A DNA stretch of 64,000 nt from Dyadobacter psychrotolerans (lineage in GTDB: Bacteria > Bacteroidota > Bacteroidia > Cytophagales > Spirosomataceae), in assembly GCF_004349265.1 (NCBI RefSeq), contig NZ_SMFL01000004.1:33150-97149 (forward strand), given 5' to 3'. Each line of letters begins with the position of its first letter. Position 1 is the stretch's first letter. The translations under genes and the position numbers were made by a program. The notes under the pieces are model-generated. The model was not told the DNA's origin, made no database searches, and saw only the letters and a list, made by a program, of their open reading frames with translations. Below are positions 42,062-51,569 of this stretch, one piece after another.

Positions 42062-44788
42062 CTATTTTTTGCTGATACCGGCGGGCTCAAACACCATCCT
42101 GTCGATGTGAAACAAAGCAACATCCGATTTTTGATTTTCGAAGACAAAATAAACATCATGCTTGCCCGTGGTAGCCTTAATGGGTATGCTTTGATCCTGC
42201 CAGCCCGTTTTTAGGTCTTGTTGTTGCCCATTTGGTATAGTCACAGAACCAATTTCAGAGCCCTGTTTACTGTCTAAACGCACTGAAATACGCCCCCCGG
42301 CACCATGCTGCTGCACGCGCAGGCTGATGGCTTTGATTGAGGTCAGATCCAGATCGTCAAAGCGGACAAATTTGCCGTTTTTAATATTTGAAATGTAAGA
42401 AACGTACCCTGTGTTTAACGTAGCAATCACTACATTGACATTTCCCTCGGAATAATCTTCCATTTCTATCCGGGGACTTCTCAGGGCTATAAAGGTGCTG
42501 GTTTTTAAAGGCTCGCTGGCTGGGGTGCCACCATCGGTGTAAGAAGCCTGTAGCACATATGCACCATCGTTTCCTTTTCCTTTGTGGGCCGAAAGAAGCT
42601 CTTTGCCCGTTAGCGGAAGCGACTGTAATGTTGCATTCAGACTCATGATATAGTCTGTGATCGCAACTGCCTGCCCGGTGGACAGATCCGGATGAGGCGG
42701 CATGGGGTAGCTTCCCCAGTTTCCGCTTCCGCCTGATATAATTTTGCCTGGCAGCTTCTCGATTGCCTGTTTCTGTCCCTGGTATTTGGCTGCAATCGCT
42801 TTCAGGGACGGACCGATTGATTTTGTCTCTACGGTATGACACGCCTTGCAGTCCAGACTCAGATAAAGCTTGCGGGTCTGTGCAAATTTTAGATCGTCGT
42901 CGGATGCTGAAAGCACACTGGCCAGATCCTTACCGAAAGGCAGATAATCAAACGAGATGCGAACGCGCTCTTTTGAGAGGGGTTTGTCTTCCTTGTCAGC
43001 TATAACGACCTTATAGTCAAACAACTGATCATCGAAGTAAAAGCTTTGGTTTGAGACAGTCTGGATGCTGACTTTTGGCCGATCATTTCCCACCCGGATT
43101 TGCGAGCTTGTGCTTGCCTGTGCGCCCTGGGAGTCAGTCACAGTTAGCAACACATCATATATACCGGGTTTTAAAAAGGTATAGGAAATCTGTTTGCCGT
43201 TGATTTGTTGTTTACCAATTTTCCAGCTGTAAGTAAGCTTGTCGCCGGGGTCAAAGTCTGAGGATTTCTCGGCAGATAAACTGACCTTTAACGGGTGAGC
43301 ACCCACCGATTCGGAGATTGTCGCCACAGCATTCGGCCGGCGGTTTCCCTCACTATATTCAACGCGAATGATTCCTGAGTCTGTATTTTTAGCAAACCAG
43401 TTGGTTCCGTAAGCCAGAATATAAACCGCGCCATCAGCGGCGATCTGCATGTCCATCGGCGCGACTACGTTCAGCTGAGGCAAAAATGGCTCCATGCTAA
43501 GATAATTTCCGTTCTGGTCCAGACTGACAGCCATCATCCATTTTCGTATCCAGTCATAGATTAGAAGTTTTCCGTTGTAGTAAGAAGGTAATTTATAGGG
43601 AGCATCTGGATAAAGATCACTGTAATAAACCGGCCCTGCCATCGCACTTGCTCCGCCGCGGCCCACCATTGGCCAGCGTTTGGAGGGGCCTTTCCCATAC
43701 CAGATCAATGCCGGCTGGGCTGCCGGCAAATTCTTTATACCCGTATTGTTGGGCGAGTTGTTAGTTGGATGATCCGGATTTTGTCCCGGGGCTTCTTTTT
43801 TTGTTTCAAAATCGTATTTAGGGAAAGCTTCATTGGCACCCAGGAAATAAGGATAGCCAAAAAAACCCGGTTTTCTGGCCTGGTTGATCTCATCGTAACT
43901 GAGCTTTCCTTCCTGGGCGGCTACCTCGGTGTCGGGCCCTACATCGCCCCAGTAAACAAATCCGTTTTTGGCATCGACCGACATTCTAAACGGGTTGCGG
44001 CAGCCCATCACATAAATTTCCGGCCGTCCCTGTGATCCGTCCCTGGGAAGTAAATTGCCATCCGGAATAGTGTAGGAGCCGTCCGGCTGGGGTTTAATCC
44101 TTAAAATCTTTCCCCTAAGATCATTCGTATTGGCAGAAGTGCCCTGTCCGTCGGAAAGTTTTCGGCCCGCACGCTCATCGGTCGGGTTATGACCTTCGAT
44201 CTCCTCGGCATTAGTATTATCGCCAGTCGAAAGATAAAGCAGCCCTTTTGAATCAAAGGTAAGATAACCTGCTGAATGGCAGCAGTAAGTCCGCTGGGTG
44301 GGGATTTCAAGCAATACTTTCTTAGAAGCAGTGTTGAAAATACCGTCTTTATACTCAAAGCGGGCCAGTTCGCTGACGTGCTTGTCTCCACCCAGGCCAT
44401 AGTAAAGATAAATCCAGTTGTTTTCGGCAAAGCCAGGATCTGCCGCAATGCCAAGCAGACCATCCTCGATGCCGCTGAAAACATTTAAATGAGCAATTGT
44501 CGAAAGCTTTTTTTGTCTGGAATCATACAGTCTGAGCGCGCCTTTTCGCTCAGCTACAAGCACGCTGTAATCTGGCAGGATGGCCATCTGCATGGGCTCA
44601 TCAAATCCCGAGGCCAGCGTGCTGTAAGTAAAGCGTGTACTGTCCGGGCGCGTGCTGACCGAATCTGCAATGGCCATTGCGCGGCCATTTGAGAAATAAG
44701 TCAGGGCATTTTTTTCGGTGATTGATCCTTCAAGCAGCAAGGTGGAAAGCGATATAAGTCCGGCCGTCCAGGTTTTAAAACTGATCAA
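42062..44788 (-). CDS. Secreted PQQ-type sugar dehydrogenase with PKD, cytochrome c and CBM6-like domains
   Basis: 908 residues. An N-terminal hydrophobic segment leads to a glucose/sorbosone dehydrogenase-like beta propeller (residues about 55-480: YSVLVAERKGALRLYD, EDGLLGIAADPGFAENNWIY, YRTYCCHSAGYLTFDSKGLL-like segments, MSVDAKNGFVYWGDVGPD). A PKD domain follows at about 485-570 (DFDPGDKLTYSWKIGKQQ). Next is a cytochrome c domain with the heme site CKACH at about 645 and a Met in SYPMPPHPDL. A C-terminal CBM6-like sandwich (about 775-905) begins IEMEDYSEGNVNVV. Such proteins oxidise sugars outside the cytoplasm and pass electrons to the heme. It stands alone, converging on 41633-42043. A sister gene and a decayed relative occur elsewhere in the window. 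Confidence 0.88.
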   Translation of the reverse strand: MISFKTWTAGLISLSTLLLEGSITEKNALTYFSNGRAMAIADSVSTRPDSTRFTYSTLASGFDEPMQMAILPDYSVLVAERKGALRLYDSRQKKLSTIAHLNVFSGIEDGLLGIAADPGFAENNWIYLYYGLGGDKHVSELARFEYKDGIFNTASKKVLLEIPTQRTYCCHSAGYLTFDSKGLLYLSTGDNTNAEEIEGHNPTDERAGRKLSDGQGTSANTNDLRGKILRIKPQPDGSYTIPDGNLLPRDGSQGRPEIYVMGCRNPFRMSVDAKNGFVYWGDVGPDTEVAAQEGKLSYDEINQARKPGFFGYPYFLGANEAFPKYDFETKKEAPGQNPDHPTNNSPNNTGIKNLPAAQPALIWYGKGPSKRWPMVGRGGASAMAGPVYYSDLYPDAPYKLPSYYNGKLLIYDWIRKWMMAVSLDQNGNYLSMEPFLPQLNVVAPMDMQIAADGAVYILAYGTNWFAKNTDSGIIRVEYSEGNRRPNAVATISESVGAHPLKVSLSAEKSSDFDPGDKLTYSWKIGKQQINGKQISYTFLKPGIYDVLLTVTDSQGAQASTSSQIRVGNDRPKVSIQTVSNQSFYFDDQLFDYKVVIADKEDKPLSKERVRISFDYLPFGKDLASVLSASDDDLKFAQTRKLYLSLDCKACHTVETKSIGPSLKAIAAKYQGQKQAIEKLPGKIISGGSGNWGSYPMPPHPDLSTGQAVAITDYIMSLNATLQSLPLTGKELLSAHKGKGNDGAYVLQASYTDGGTPASEPLKTSTFIALRSPRIEMEDYSEGNVNVVIATLNTGYVSYISNIKNGKFVRFDDLDLTSIKAISLRVQQHGAGGRISVRLDSKQGSEIGSVTIPNGQQQDLKTGWQDQSIPIKATTGKHDVYFVFENQKSDVALFHIDRMVFEPAGISKK

Positions 44789-45435
44789 TTTTTTTAAGGT
44801 TTAGTTTGAAAATATTAGGTTAGGCCGAATGCTGCGTGGCTTTATCTTTGAAACTACAAACCATAGTTTTATTCTGATAAAAGCAAGAATACAAAACGAA
44901 TAAGAACAGAATCCTATATTTCATCAGGATGAACTGCCATCAAACCGGTTAAGCAAATTATTCTAAACCAACCATGTAGCTCACTGATAACATTACCTTC
45001 TTACGTACAGCCCAGATATAAACCAAAAGGATTTACTAACAATATTCTCCTCTGTTAAATAATCTGCTTTTACCGCGATGCGGATGTATGTTTTTTCGCA
45101 TATTTAATCACATTAAACAAATGTCAGTCTTTTGCTATTTCTGTCACAGAGGCAGAGTCATATAACAGAGGTAGAGTCATATATATGTTTATATACTACA
45201 TTTTATTTTGAATCTATATAAATCATCTGCGATCAAAGACAATTTTGCCGGTTTTAGATGTATCTATACGTAGCTGGCATATTTTTTTCTGGATGTCTTG
45301 CAAAGAGGGTATGACAGAATGAGTTCCGCACCGCTCGCGATTTTGAGTCCTTGTGCGCAGCTTCTGACTTTCGGAAATATCTTGCTTCCTGTCTAGATAT
45401 AAAGTCTGACAGCTATGTTTAACTATTACTAATTA
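44789..45435. other. 647-bp divergent intergenic region
   Basis: AT-rich spacer between the divergent sugar dehydrogenase gene and the export operon. It must hold both promoters. The only marked structure is the 19-bp tandem repeat at 45146-45183. No ORF or RNA gene is convincing. Confidence 0.5.
45146..45183. repeat. Two tandem 19-bp direct repeats upstream of the export operon
   Basis: ACAGAGGCAGAGTCATATA (45146-45164) is followed at once by ACAGAGGTAGAGTCATATA (45165-45183), differing at one base. The pair lies about 250 bp before the start of the export operon. Direct repeats of about two helical turns are typical of binding sites for dimeric activators such as LytTR proteins. Confidence 0.6.
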
Positions 45436-46440
45436 ATGAAAAAGAAACGGCTCATCGATGTTCCCACACCCTGGGAGCGGCTTATCGCGATGCTTTATGT
45501 TGAAAGAACGACTATCAATTATATCTTCATTTATGCCATTTTAATTGGTCTGATTGGTCTTACGCTTCCTTTGGGAACGACCGCAGTTTTCAATTTCCTT
45601 TCCAACGGTGCTTTGTATAGCTCCACCTATATACTAATTGGAATTGTTTTGTTGGGTGTTGTGCTTGGTGGCTTTTTACTGATTGCTCAACTGACACTTG
45701 TGGAAGTTGTTGAACAGAAGATATTCGCAAAGGCGACCCTTGAGTTTGCTTACCGTTTTCCCCGTATCAAAAGGCAGGAATTTGACGGCGAGCATCCTCC
45801 GGAATTGGTCAATCGTTTTTTTGATGTTATTACCATTCAAAAAGGACTTACCAAGCTGCTTGTCGATGTGGTTGCATCGACAGTTCAAATATTTTTTGCT
45901 GCTATTCTTCTTTCCTTCTATCATCCTGTATTTATCATTTTTGGCGTATTTACAGTGCTCATTATCCTCTTGATGCTGGGCCTGTTTTATAAAAGAGGGG
46001 TAGATACAAGCATCGATGAGTCAGAATACAAATATGAGGTTGTAGCTTATCTTGAAAAGGTTGCTGACAACCTCGATGATTACAGAAATCAGCCCGAGCA
46101 GTTAAAAAAAGTGATTTCTGAAACAGACAAAATCACTGCCAAATACCTCAGAGCCCGCAATGATCACTTTAAGATATTAAGGAAATTCTTTGCAAGCTCG
46201 GTTGTGCTTCGTACGATTCTGATGGGAGGATTATTACTGCTGGGTTCTTATTATGTGGTTCAACGTCAGATGACGCTTGGTCAATTCGTAGCCGCAGAAG
46301 TAATTATTGTGCAAATCAGCTACGCTGTAGAAAAATTTATGACTAGTTTGAATACAATTTTTGATATGGTTACCGGAAGTGAAAAATTAGCCGTTGTAAC
46401 AGATCTTGAACTAGAGGAAAGTGGGGTGACAAATGGCTAA
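45436..46440 (+). CDS. ABC-exporter-type transmembrane domain protein lacking the ATPase domain
   Basis: 334 residues. Six membrane helices in the type-I ABC exporter arrangement: INYIFIYAILIGLIGLTLPL, STYILIGIVLLGVVLGGFLL, TVQIFFAAILLSFYHPVFII, then FASSVVLRTILMGGLLLLGS and the final MTLGQFVAAEVIIVQISYAV. The family linker SEKLAVVTDLELEE is followed by a stop, exactly where the nucleotide-binding domain would begin; no Walker A or signature motif exists here or in the neighbouring genes. An ATPase encoded elsewhere must pair with it, or it works without ATP. The stop overlaps the HlyD gene by 8 bp. Confidence 0.85.
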   Translation: MKKKRLIDVPTPWERLIAMLYVERTTINYIFIYAILIGLIGLTLPLGTTAVFNFLSNGALYSSTYILIGIVLLGVVLGGFLLIAQLTLVEVVEQKIFAKATLEFAYRFPRIKRQEFDGEHPPELVNRFFDVITIQKGLTKLLVDVVASTVQIFFAAILLSFYHPVFIIFGVFTVLIILLMLGLFYKRGVDTSIDESEYKYEVVAYLEKVADNLDDYRNQPEQLKKVISETDKITAKYLRARNDHFKILRKFFASSVVLRTILMGGLLLLGSYYVVQRQMTLGQFVAAEVIIVQISYAVEKFMTSLNTIFDMVTGSEKLAVVTDLELEESGVTNG

Positions 46441-47785
46441 GCATTCAAATGAAAAAGGGAAATGGGAGGAAATGGGCATTCTCTCCCGACATGAAATCCT
46501 GGCTACCAGGGGCCCCAGACTTTTAGGAAAGATCATGCTTGCCTTGCTGGTTATTTTTGTAATTATTTTGTTTTTGCCCTGGCGACAAACCATTCCGGGC
46601 AGGGGTTATGTCACTGCATTAAGACCAGAAGACAGACCGCAAACAGTTCAGAATCAAATCGGTGGAAGAATTGAACATTGGGCAGTTAGAGAAGGTCAAA
46701 AAGTAAAGCGGGGTGATACGATCCTGATCATTTCTGAAACAGCCCAGTCTTACTTTGATCCAGAATTACCAGTGCGGCTACAGGAGCAATTGATGGCCAA
46801 AAAGGGTAGTGAGAGTGCAGCTTCCCAAAAAATGGCTGCCACTGCTTCGCAGATGAACGCAATGCAGAGAGGGCTTGGGATAAAGTTAAATTCAGCAACC
46901 AATAAGGTCAGACAGGCAGAAAATAATGTTAGTATTGACAGCGCAGACCTGGTAGCCGTCCAGCGTTTTTATGAGATTGCCAAGTCGCGGCTTGAACGTT
47001 ATGAAGCGGGTTATCTAAATGGACTTTTCTCCCTGACTGATATTGAATCCAGAAGACTTAAGTTGCAGGAAGACAATGCAAAGGTGATCAGTCAGCAAAA
47101 CAAACTGAATAATTCTATTCAGTCGTTGCAGAACGCACGTATTGAGCTTGATAACATACGGGCTGAGTATGAGCAGTCTTTCGCAAAAGCGCAATCTGAG
47201 TTGAGCTCAGCGCTTTCAGGAAAGGTTAGCGCCCAGGGAGAGATATCCAAACTTCGTAATGAAATTTCTAATACAAGTATACGAAGGGGGCTGTACGTAG
47301 TAAGGGCGCCACAAAGTGGTTTTGTGGTTAAAACCCTGAAAGCCGGGATTGGTGAGAATATTAAAGAAGGTGAGTCGATCGCAACACTGCAACCCGAATC
47401 TCCACTTGTAGCAGCAGAAATTTATGTGGACGCAATGGACGTTCCGCTGATCCTAAACAATAGCGATGTCCGTCTTCAGTTTGAAGGATGGCCATCGGTG
47501 CAGTTTTCGGGCTGGCCATCTGTGGCAGTAGGAACTTTTGCAGGAAAAGTCTCTGTGATTGACCTGGTAAGCAGTGAGGGAGGAAAATACCGGCTGCTTG
47601 TACGGCCAACAGAACCGGTTCCCCAAATTGATCAGCCCTGGCCCAAGCAATTACGTCAGGGATCGGGGGTTTATGGACGGGTTATTCTCCAGTCGGTTCC
47701 GCTGTGGTATGAGATATGGCGACTGCTTAATGGCTTTCCGCCAAGTTTGGAAGCGGAGCCAGCTGTCCAGGTTGGCGCTAAGTAA
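46433..47785 (+). CDS. HlyD-type membrane fusion protein
   Basis: 450 residues. A short cytosolic N-terminus leads to one membrane helix at about 33-49 (IMLALLVIFVIILFLPW). The first half of a lipoyl/barrel-sandwich motif follows (GRGYVTALRPEDRPQTVQNQ, GGRIEHWAVREGQKVKRGDT), then a long coiled-coil hairpin (about 115-285). The second half comes next (RGLYVVRAPQSGFVVKTLKA), and finally a beta barrel containing a doubled GWPSV. HlyD proteins bridge an inner-membrane transporter to TolC across the periplasm. It overlaps the ABC-type gene by 8 bp and precedes the TolC gene, so the three form one export complex. Confidence 0.92.
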   Translation: MAKHSNEKGKWEEMGILSRHEILATRGPRLLGKIMLALLVIFVIILFLPWRQTIPGRGYVTALRPEDRPQTVQNQIGGRIEHWAVREGQKVKRGDTILIISETAQSYFDPELPVRLQEQLMAKKGSESAASQKMAATASQMNAMQRGLGIKLNSATNKVRQAENNVSIDSADLVAVQRFYEIAKSRLERYEAGYLNGLFSLTDIESRRLKLQEDNAKVISQQNKLNNSIQSLQNARIELDNIRAEYEQSFAKAQSELSSALSGKVSAQGEISKLRNEISNTSIRRGLYVVRAPQSGFVVKTLKAGIGENIKEGESIATLQPESPLVAAEIYVDAMDVPLILNNSDVRLQFEGWPSVQFSGWPSVAVGTFAGKVSVIDLVSSEGGKYRLLVRPTEPVPQIDQPWPKQLRQGSGVYGRVILQSVPLWYEIWRLLNGFPPSLEAEPAVQVGAK

Positions 47786-47819
47786 GCGATAGATTACAAT
47801 GATTATTAAGAAATATTTG

Positions 47820-49265
47820 ATGAAAAAAATAGTCTGCCTTTTGTTGTTCTGGTTATTTTTGGGTGCTGCTGAAAGTTCTGCCCAAACTGACACGACCGGC
47901 GGCTCCGAAGTTGTCTTCACATTAAGGGATTTTGAACAGATCGTTCTGACCAATCATCCCATTGTAAAACAGGCAGCGCTGCTAAGCGAGGAAGCCCAAG
48001 CAAAGGTACAGCAGGCGTGGGGAAGTTTTGACCCTGCTCTGAAAAGTCATTTCGGAAGAAAAACTTTTGGAAATACAGAGTATTATAACAACTGGTCAAA
48101 TGAACTGAAAGTCCCTTTATGGCTGGCAGGGGCTGATCTGAAAGTAGGCTACGACCGTTTTGTGGGTACTTACACAAATCCTGAAACAAGAACAAGTAAT
48201 CCCGGGCTTGCAGGAATAGGTCTAAGTTTACCCATTGGGCAAGGATTTCTGATTGATTCAAGGAGAAATACACTCCGGCAGGCCAAGGTAATGGTGGCTT
48301 ATGCCGAAGCTGAAAAGGTAAAACAAATCAATCAGGTATGGCTAGAAGCAGTGAAAGATTATTGGAGCTGGTTTTATGCTTACCGGCAGTTTGTATTGGT
48401 AAGAGAAGGAGCCGATCTTGCCTACAACAGATTTGAGTTTGTAAAAAAACAAACTTTGATTGGTGATAAACCTGCCATTGATTCTGTCGAAGCAGCCATT
48501 ACTTTTCAGGAACGCAGCCTACAACTCGAAAAGATTAAAGTCGAGCTAAATAATTCCCGGCTGCTTATATCAAATCATCTTTGGAACGCCAGAGAAGAAC
48601 CTGTTGAGTTGCCAGACAGCGCAAGTCCTCAACAAACAGAACCGTCTGTTAAAGATTTTTACAAAAAACAGCTTGATGACCTGCTTGCTAACGCATCGAG
48701 CAGACACCCTGAGCTGCTGATGTTAAACAGCAAAGGTACGCAGCTTCAGCTGGAAAGAAATTATCGAAGAGAGATGCTCAAACCAAAGCTTGGTTTAAGT
48801 GCATCACTTATCACCAGCAGAACAGATTTCGGATCGTATGTTCCTGAATATTATGATCTTCGCTGGAATAATTACAAGCTGGGTGTGGATTTCTCATTTC
48901 CATTATTTTTGAGAGCGGAGCGGGGAAAGCTACAGGAAACGAAGGTTAAACAACGCTCGCTCAGGTTTGATATTCAGCAGACCCGTCGGGAGATCAACAC
49001 CAGGGTCCTAAGTGCATATAACACTTTGCTGGCGTATGAATCGCAGCTGGCAATCCAATCCCGCAGCATTGAAAATCAGCAGGTACTGCTTAGTGGTGAG
49101 CTTGCCAAATTCGAACTGGGAGAAAGCACGCTTTTTCTGATCAACAGCCGTGAGACCAAGCTAATTGACATGAAAGTTAAACTCGCTGAGCTTGTAAGTA
49201 GTTATCAAAAATCAATTGCTGAGCTATATTATTACGCCGGAACGACTGCAAACGGTGAACTTTAA
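47820..49265 (+). CDS. TolC-family outer-membrane efflux channel
   Basis: About 481 residues from ATG 47820, which starts a clean signal peptide (KKIVCLLLFWLFLGAAESSA); a start at 47799 is also open. Paired repeats of long helices and short strands are visible: FEQIVLTNHPIVKQAALLSE, the second-half SRHPELLMLNSKGTQLQLER, and VDFSFPLFLRAERGKLQE followed by helices to the end (GESTLFLINSRETKLID). Such proteins trimerise into a channel-tunnel through the outer membrane and periplasm. It lies 34 bp after the HlyD gene, completing a type-I-secretion-like set. Confidence 0.92.
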   Translation: MKKIVCLLLFWLFLGAAESSAQTDTTGGSEVVFTLRDFEQIVLTNHPIVKQAALLSEEAQAKVQQAWGSFDPALKSHFGRKTFGNTEYYNNWSNELKVPLWLAGADLKVGYDRFVGTYTNPETRTSNPGLAGIGLSLPIGQGFLIDSRRNTLRQAKVMVAYAEAEKVKQINQVWLEAVKDYWSWFYAYRQFVLVREGADLAYNRFEFVKKQTLIGDKPAIDSVEAAITFQERSLQLEKIKVELNNSRLLISNHLWNAREEPVELPDSASPQQTEPSVKDFYKKQLDDLLANASSRHPELLMLNSKGTQLQLERNYRREMLKPKLGLSASLITSRTDFGSYVPEYYDLRWNNYKLGVDFSFPLFLRAERGKLQETKVKQRSLRFDIQQTRREINTRVLSAYNTLLAYESQLAIQSRSIENQQVLLSGELAKFELGESTLFLINSRETKLIDMKVKLAELVSSYQKSIAELYYYAGTTANGEL

Positions 49266-49420
49266 AAAATCGCAGCTGATAAAAAGCAAATATTCTGTTG
49301 GATTGCTTCTTCTTTTTACCAGGGTAAATTACACGAACAAAGATTTCACGTGTCGTTTGCGGTCTGCTAAAACATAAACAATCAGTATGTGACTAAAAAA
49401 GTAAAATAAACATAATCAAC

Positions 49421-49450
49421 TTGCTAAAACCGCGACGCAATGTATCTTCG
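49421..49450 (+). promoter_or_regulatory. Putative promoter TTG-N19-TATCTTCG before the metallo-beta-lactamase gene
   Basis: TTG (49421-49423) and TATCTTCG (49443-49450) are 19 bp apart. The -7 box has one mismatch to TAnnTTTG. The start codon follows 20 bp later, giving a very short leader. Confidence 0.45.
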
Positions 49451-49470
49451 CGGCTAAATCTTTTAGCTCC

Positions 49471-50346
49471 ATGTCTGTAATTAAAAACGTCTTCAAATTA
49501 TTTATTCTGGCGATAATAGCAACCGCTCCGGTTGTTGGTTTTGCCCAACAATATAAATTACCTTTCAAACAAGCTGCCTGGACTAAAAGTTATCCGCCCT
49601 TCCGCATTGCCGGAGACCTGTATTATGTTGGAACAGATGATCTTGCGAGCTATTTGCTAACGACCAAAGAAGGGCACATATTGATCAATACCGGCCTGGA
49701 AGAGTCTGTCGGGGAGCTAAAAAAGAATGTGGAGAAATTGGGATTTAAGTTTTCAGACATCAAAATCCTTCTGGCAACACACGCGCATTACGACCACGTT
49801 GCAGCAATGGCAGCGATCAAAAAGGCGACTGGTGCCACCTTAATGATCCAGCAGGCCGACGTTCAGTTTATGAAGGACGGCGGAAAATCAGACTCGGTTC
49901 TCGGTAAAGATGGTGCAACCTTTGCAGCCGTTGTTCCCGACCGGATTTTAAAAGATCAGGACATTGTAAAACTCGGCGGCGCTTCTGTTAAACTTTTGCA
50001 CCATCCTGGACATACGCCAGGCGCGAGCAGTTTTTCACTAACCGTTAAAGATCAGAAACGTTCCTACAAAGTACTGATCGCCAACATTCCAACGATTCTG
50101 GATGAAACAAAACTCTCGGGTATGCCTGGGTATGTGCAGGTAGGAAAAGATTATGGCTATACTATATCAGTAATGAAAAAGGAACGGTTCGACATCTGGC
50201 TAGCCTCTCACGCAAGTCAATTTAGCCTGCAGAAAAAACACCAACCCGGTGATCCTTACCGTCCCGAAGCTTTCTTCGGCAGACAGGATTATGACAAAAC
50301 GTTGGCCGAAATTGAAGTCAATTATAATAAACGTATTAAGGAATAA
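49471..50346 (+). CDS. Subclass B3-like metallo-beta-lactamase
   Basis: 291 residues with a signal peptide (FKLFILAIIATAPVVGFAQ). The zinc ligands are those of subclass B3: His104-x-His106-x-Asp108-His109 in THAHYDH, a further His in LLHHPGHTPGASSF, and a final His in WLASHASQF. The mature N-terminus (PFRIAGDLYYVGTDDLASYL) and NTGLEESVGELKKNVEKLGF also follow B3 enzymes. It should act in the periplasm, hydrolysing beta-lactams including carbapenems if active. Chromosomal B3 enzymes are widespread in environmental Bacteroidota, and nothing mobile adjoins it. It converges with the Tet(X)-like gene, 26 bp between the stops. A lactonase-like role is a less likely alternative. Confidence 0.9.
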   Translation: MSVIKNVFKLFILAIIATAPVVGFAQQYKLPFKQAAWTKSYPPFRIAGDLYYVGTDDLASYLLTTKEGHILINTGLEESVGELKKNVEKLGFKFSDIKILLATHAHYDHVAAMAAIKKATGATLMIQQADVQFMKDGGKSDSVLGKDGATFAAVVPDRILKDQDIVKLGGASVKLLHHPGHTPGASSFSLTVKDQKRSYKVLIANIPTILDETKLSGMPGYVQVGKDYGYTISVMKKERFDIWLASHASQFSLQKKHQPGDPYRPEAFFGRQDYDKTLAEIEVNYNKRIKE

Positions 50347-50372
50347 CAGCAGGAATAACTCCATCCGTATTT

Positions 50373-51539
50373 TCAGGTTGGTGATTCTGTAAACATTTCC
50401 AGCAATTTTTGCAGACCTTCAGGTGCGTGCATGAACCCGGTGTTGTGCAACGTTTCTTTGCCTATTTCGGCAAATCTTGTAAACATCTGTTGTTCGTAGT
50501 GAGCTATGGCAGATTTCAAATCTGTAAATTTTTCACAGGTTAAACTTTCACTTAGTTGCAAAGCATCCAGCATCGCCATGTTTACGCCTTCGCCGGCGTA
50601 GGGTGGCATCAAATGTGCTGCATCGCCGATCAATGTGATGTGCGGCTGAGCTTCCCATTTTTGATCCAGCGGCATACAATACTGAGGTCTTGGAGTGAAA
50701 TTTGTGTTTTCAGCTTCAAATAGTTCAAGCCAGATTTGGTCCCAACTGGAGTACTCTTTTTTAAACCATTCCAAAACCTGTTTGCTATTTTTAAAGTCAA
50801 TTCCACTTTCTGTAATCCAGTTGGCGTCTGTTTTCCAGCCGGTATAAAAATCCAGACTTCCGTCACCTTTGGCACTTACAGATATTGTTTTTGAATCGCC
50901 AAGCCCCATAATTTTTCCGCCCTGTAATAAGTCGTGAATTTTGGGAGCATTCTTTTTAGAATTATAAATATTGCCTTCCAATACGGTAACACCAGAATAA
51001 AGAGGCCTGATAGGCGTAACAAACGGGCGAATTTTAGATTTAGCTCCGTCTGCGCCTATGACAATATCAGCACTAACAGTATTGCCGTTTTGAAAAATAA
51101 TTTCCCAGGTTTTATCAGGTCGTGTTAAAGACACGATATGGCTATCCCAAACAACGGTATTGGGCCGCAGCGAATCCAGTAAAATATCTCTTAGCGGGCC
51201 ACGGTCAATTTCTGGTCTAAACCATTCATCTCCAAAATCGCTGGTTGATTCTTCACTATGTTCATCAAAGAAAATTTTTGCATTTTCATCCACAACCCGA
51301 AGCCTGTCAGCGCCAGGTCGGTAATTGGATTTGAAGGCGTCCTTCAAACCTGCTTCTTCCAATGCCTTCAAACCCGATTCAAAATGCAGATCCAATGTTG
51401 CACCCTGTACCCTTATGTTTCTGCTTTCATCCCTTTCATAAACTTTTACATCAGCTCCTTTGCGTTGTAAAAGACGTGCAAGTGTGAGTCCGCCCGGACC
51501 GCCACCGATAATTGCTATTTTTTTATTTTGTAATAACAT
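50373..51539 (-). CDS. Tet(X)-like FAD-dependent monooxygenase
   Basis: 388 residues, the same length as Tet(X). The FAD-binding GGGPGGLTLARLLQRKGADV and VYERDESRNIRVQGATLDLH are followed by the middle motif WFRPEIDRGPLRDILLDSL and DIVIGADGAKSKIRPFV. The second FAD motif is ITLIGDAAHLMPPYAGEGVN. These track Tet(X), which hydroxylates tetracyclines using NADPH and oxygen, more closely than general aromatic hydroxylases. Whether this homologue inactivates tetracyclines cannot be told from sequence: several substrate-loop residues differ. The divergent-type AraC gene 30 bp upstream on the same strand may control it. Confidence 0.85.
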   Translation of the reverse strand: MLLQNKKIAIIGGGPGGLTLARLLQRKGADVKVYERDESRNIRVQGATLDLHFESGLKALEEAGLKDAFKSNYRPGADRLRVVDENAKIFFDEHSEESTSDFGDEWFRPEIDRGPLRDILLDSLRPNTVVWDSHIVSLTRPDKTWEIIFQNGNTVSADIVIGADGAKSKIRPFVTPIRPLYSGVTVLEGNIYNSKKNAPKIHDLLQGGKIMGLGDSKTISVSAKGDGSLDFYTGWKTDANWITESGIDFKNSKQVLEWFKKEYSSWDQIWLELFEAENTNFTPRPQYCMPLDQKWEAQPHITLIGDAAHLMPPYAGEGVNMAMLDALQLSESLTCEKFTDLKSAIAHYEQQMFTRFAEIGKETLHNTGFMHAPEGLQKLLEMFTESPT

Positions 51540-51569
51540 GCTTTCAGAATTTGTTTTGTGCTTGCAAAT

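Noticed and set aside
49471..51539. Resistance island carried by a mobile element
   Set aside because: No insertion sequence, integrase, terminal repeat or composition break is seen around the two resistance-like genes.
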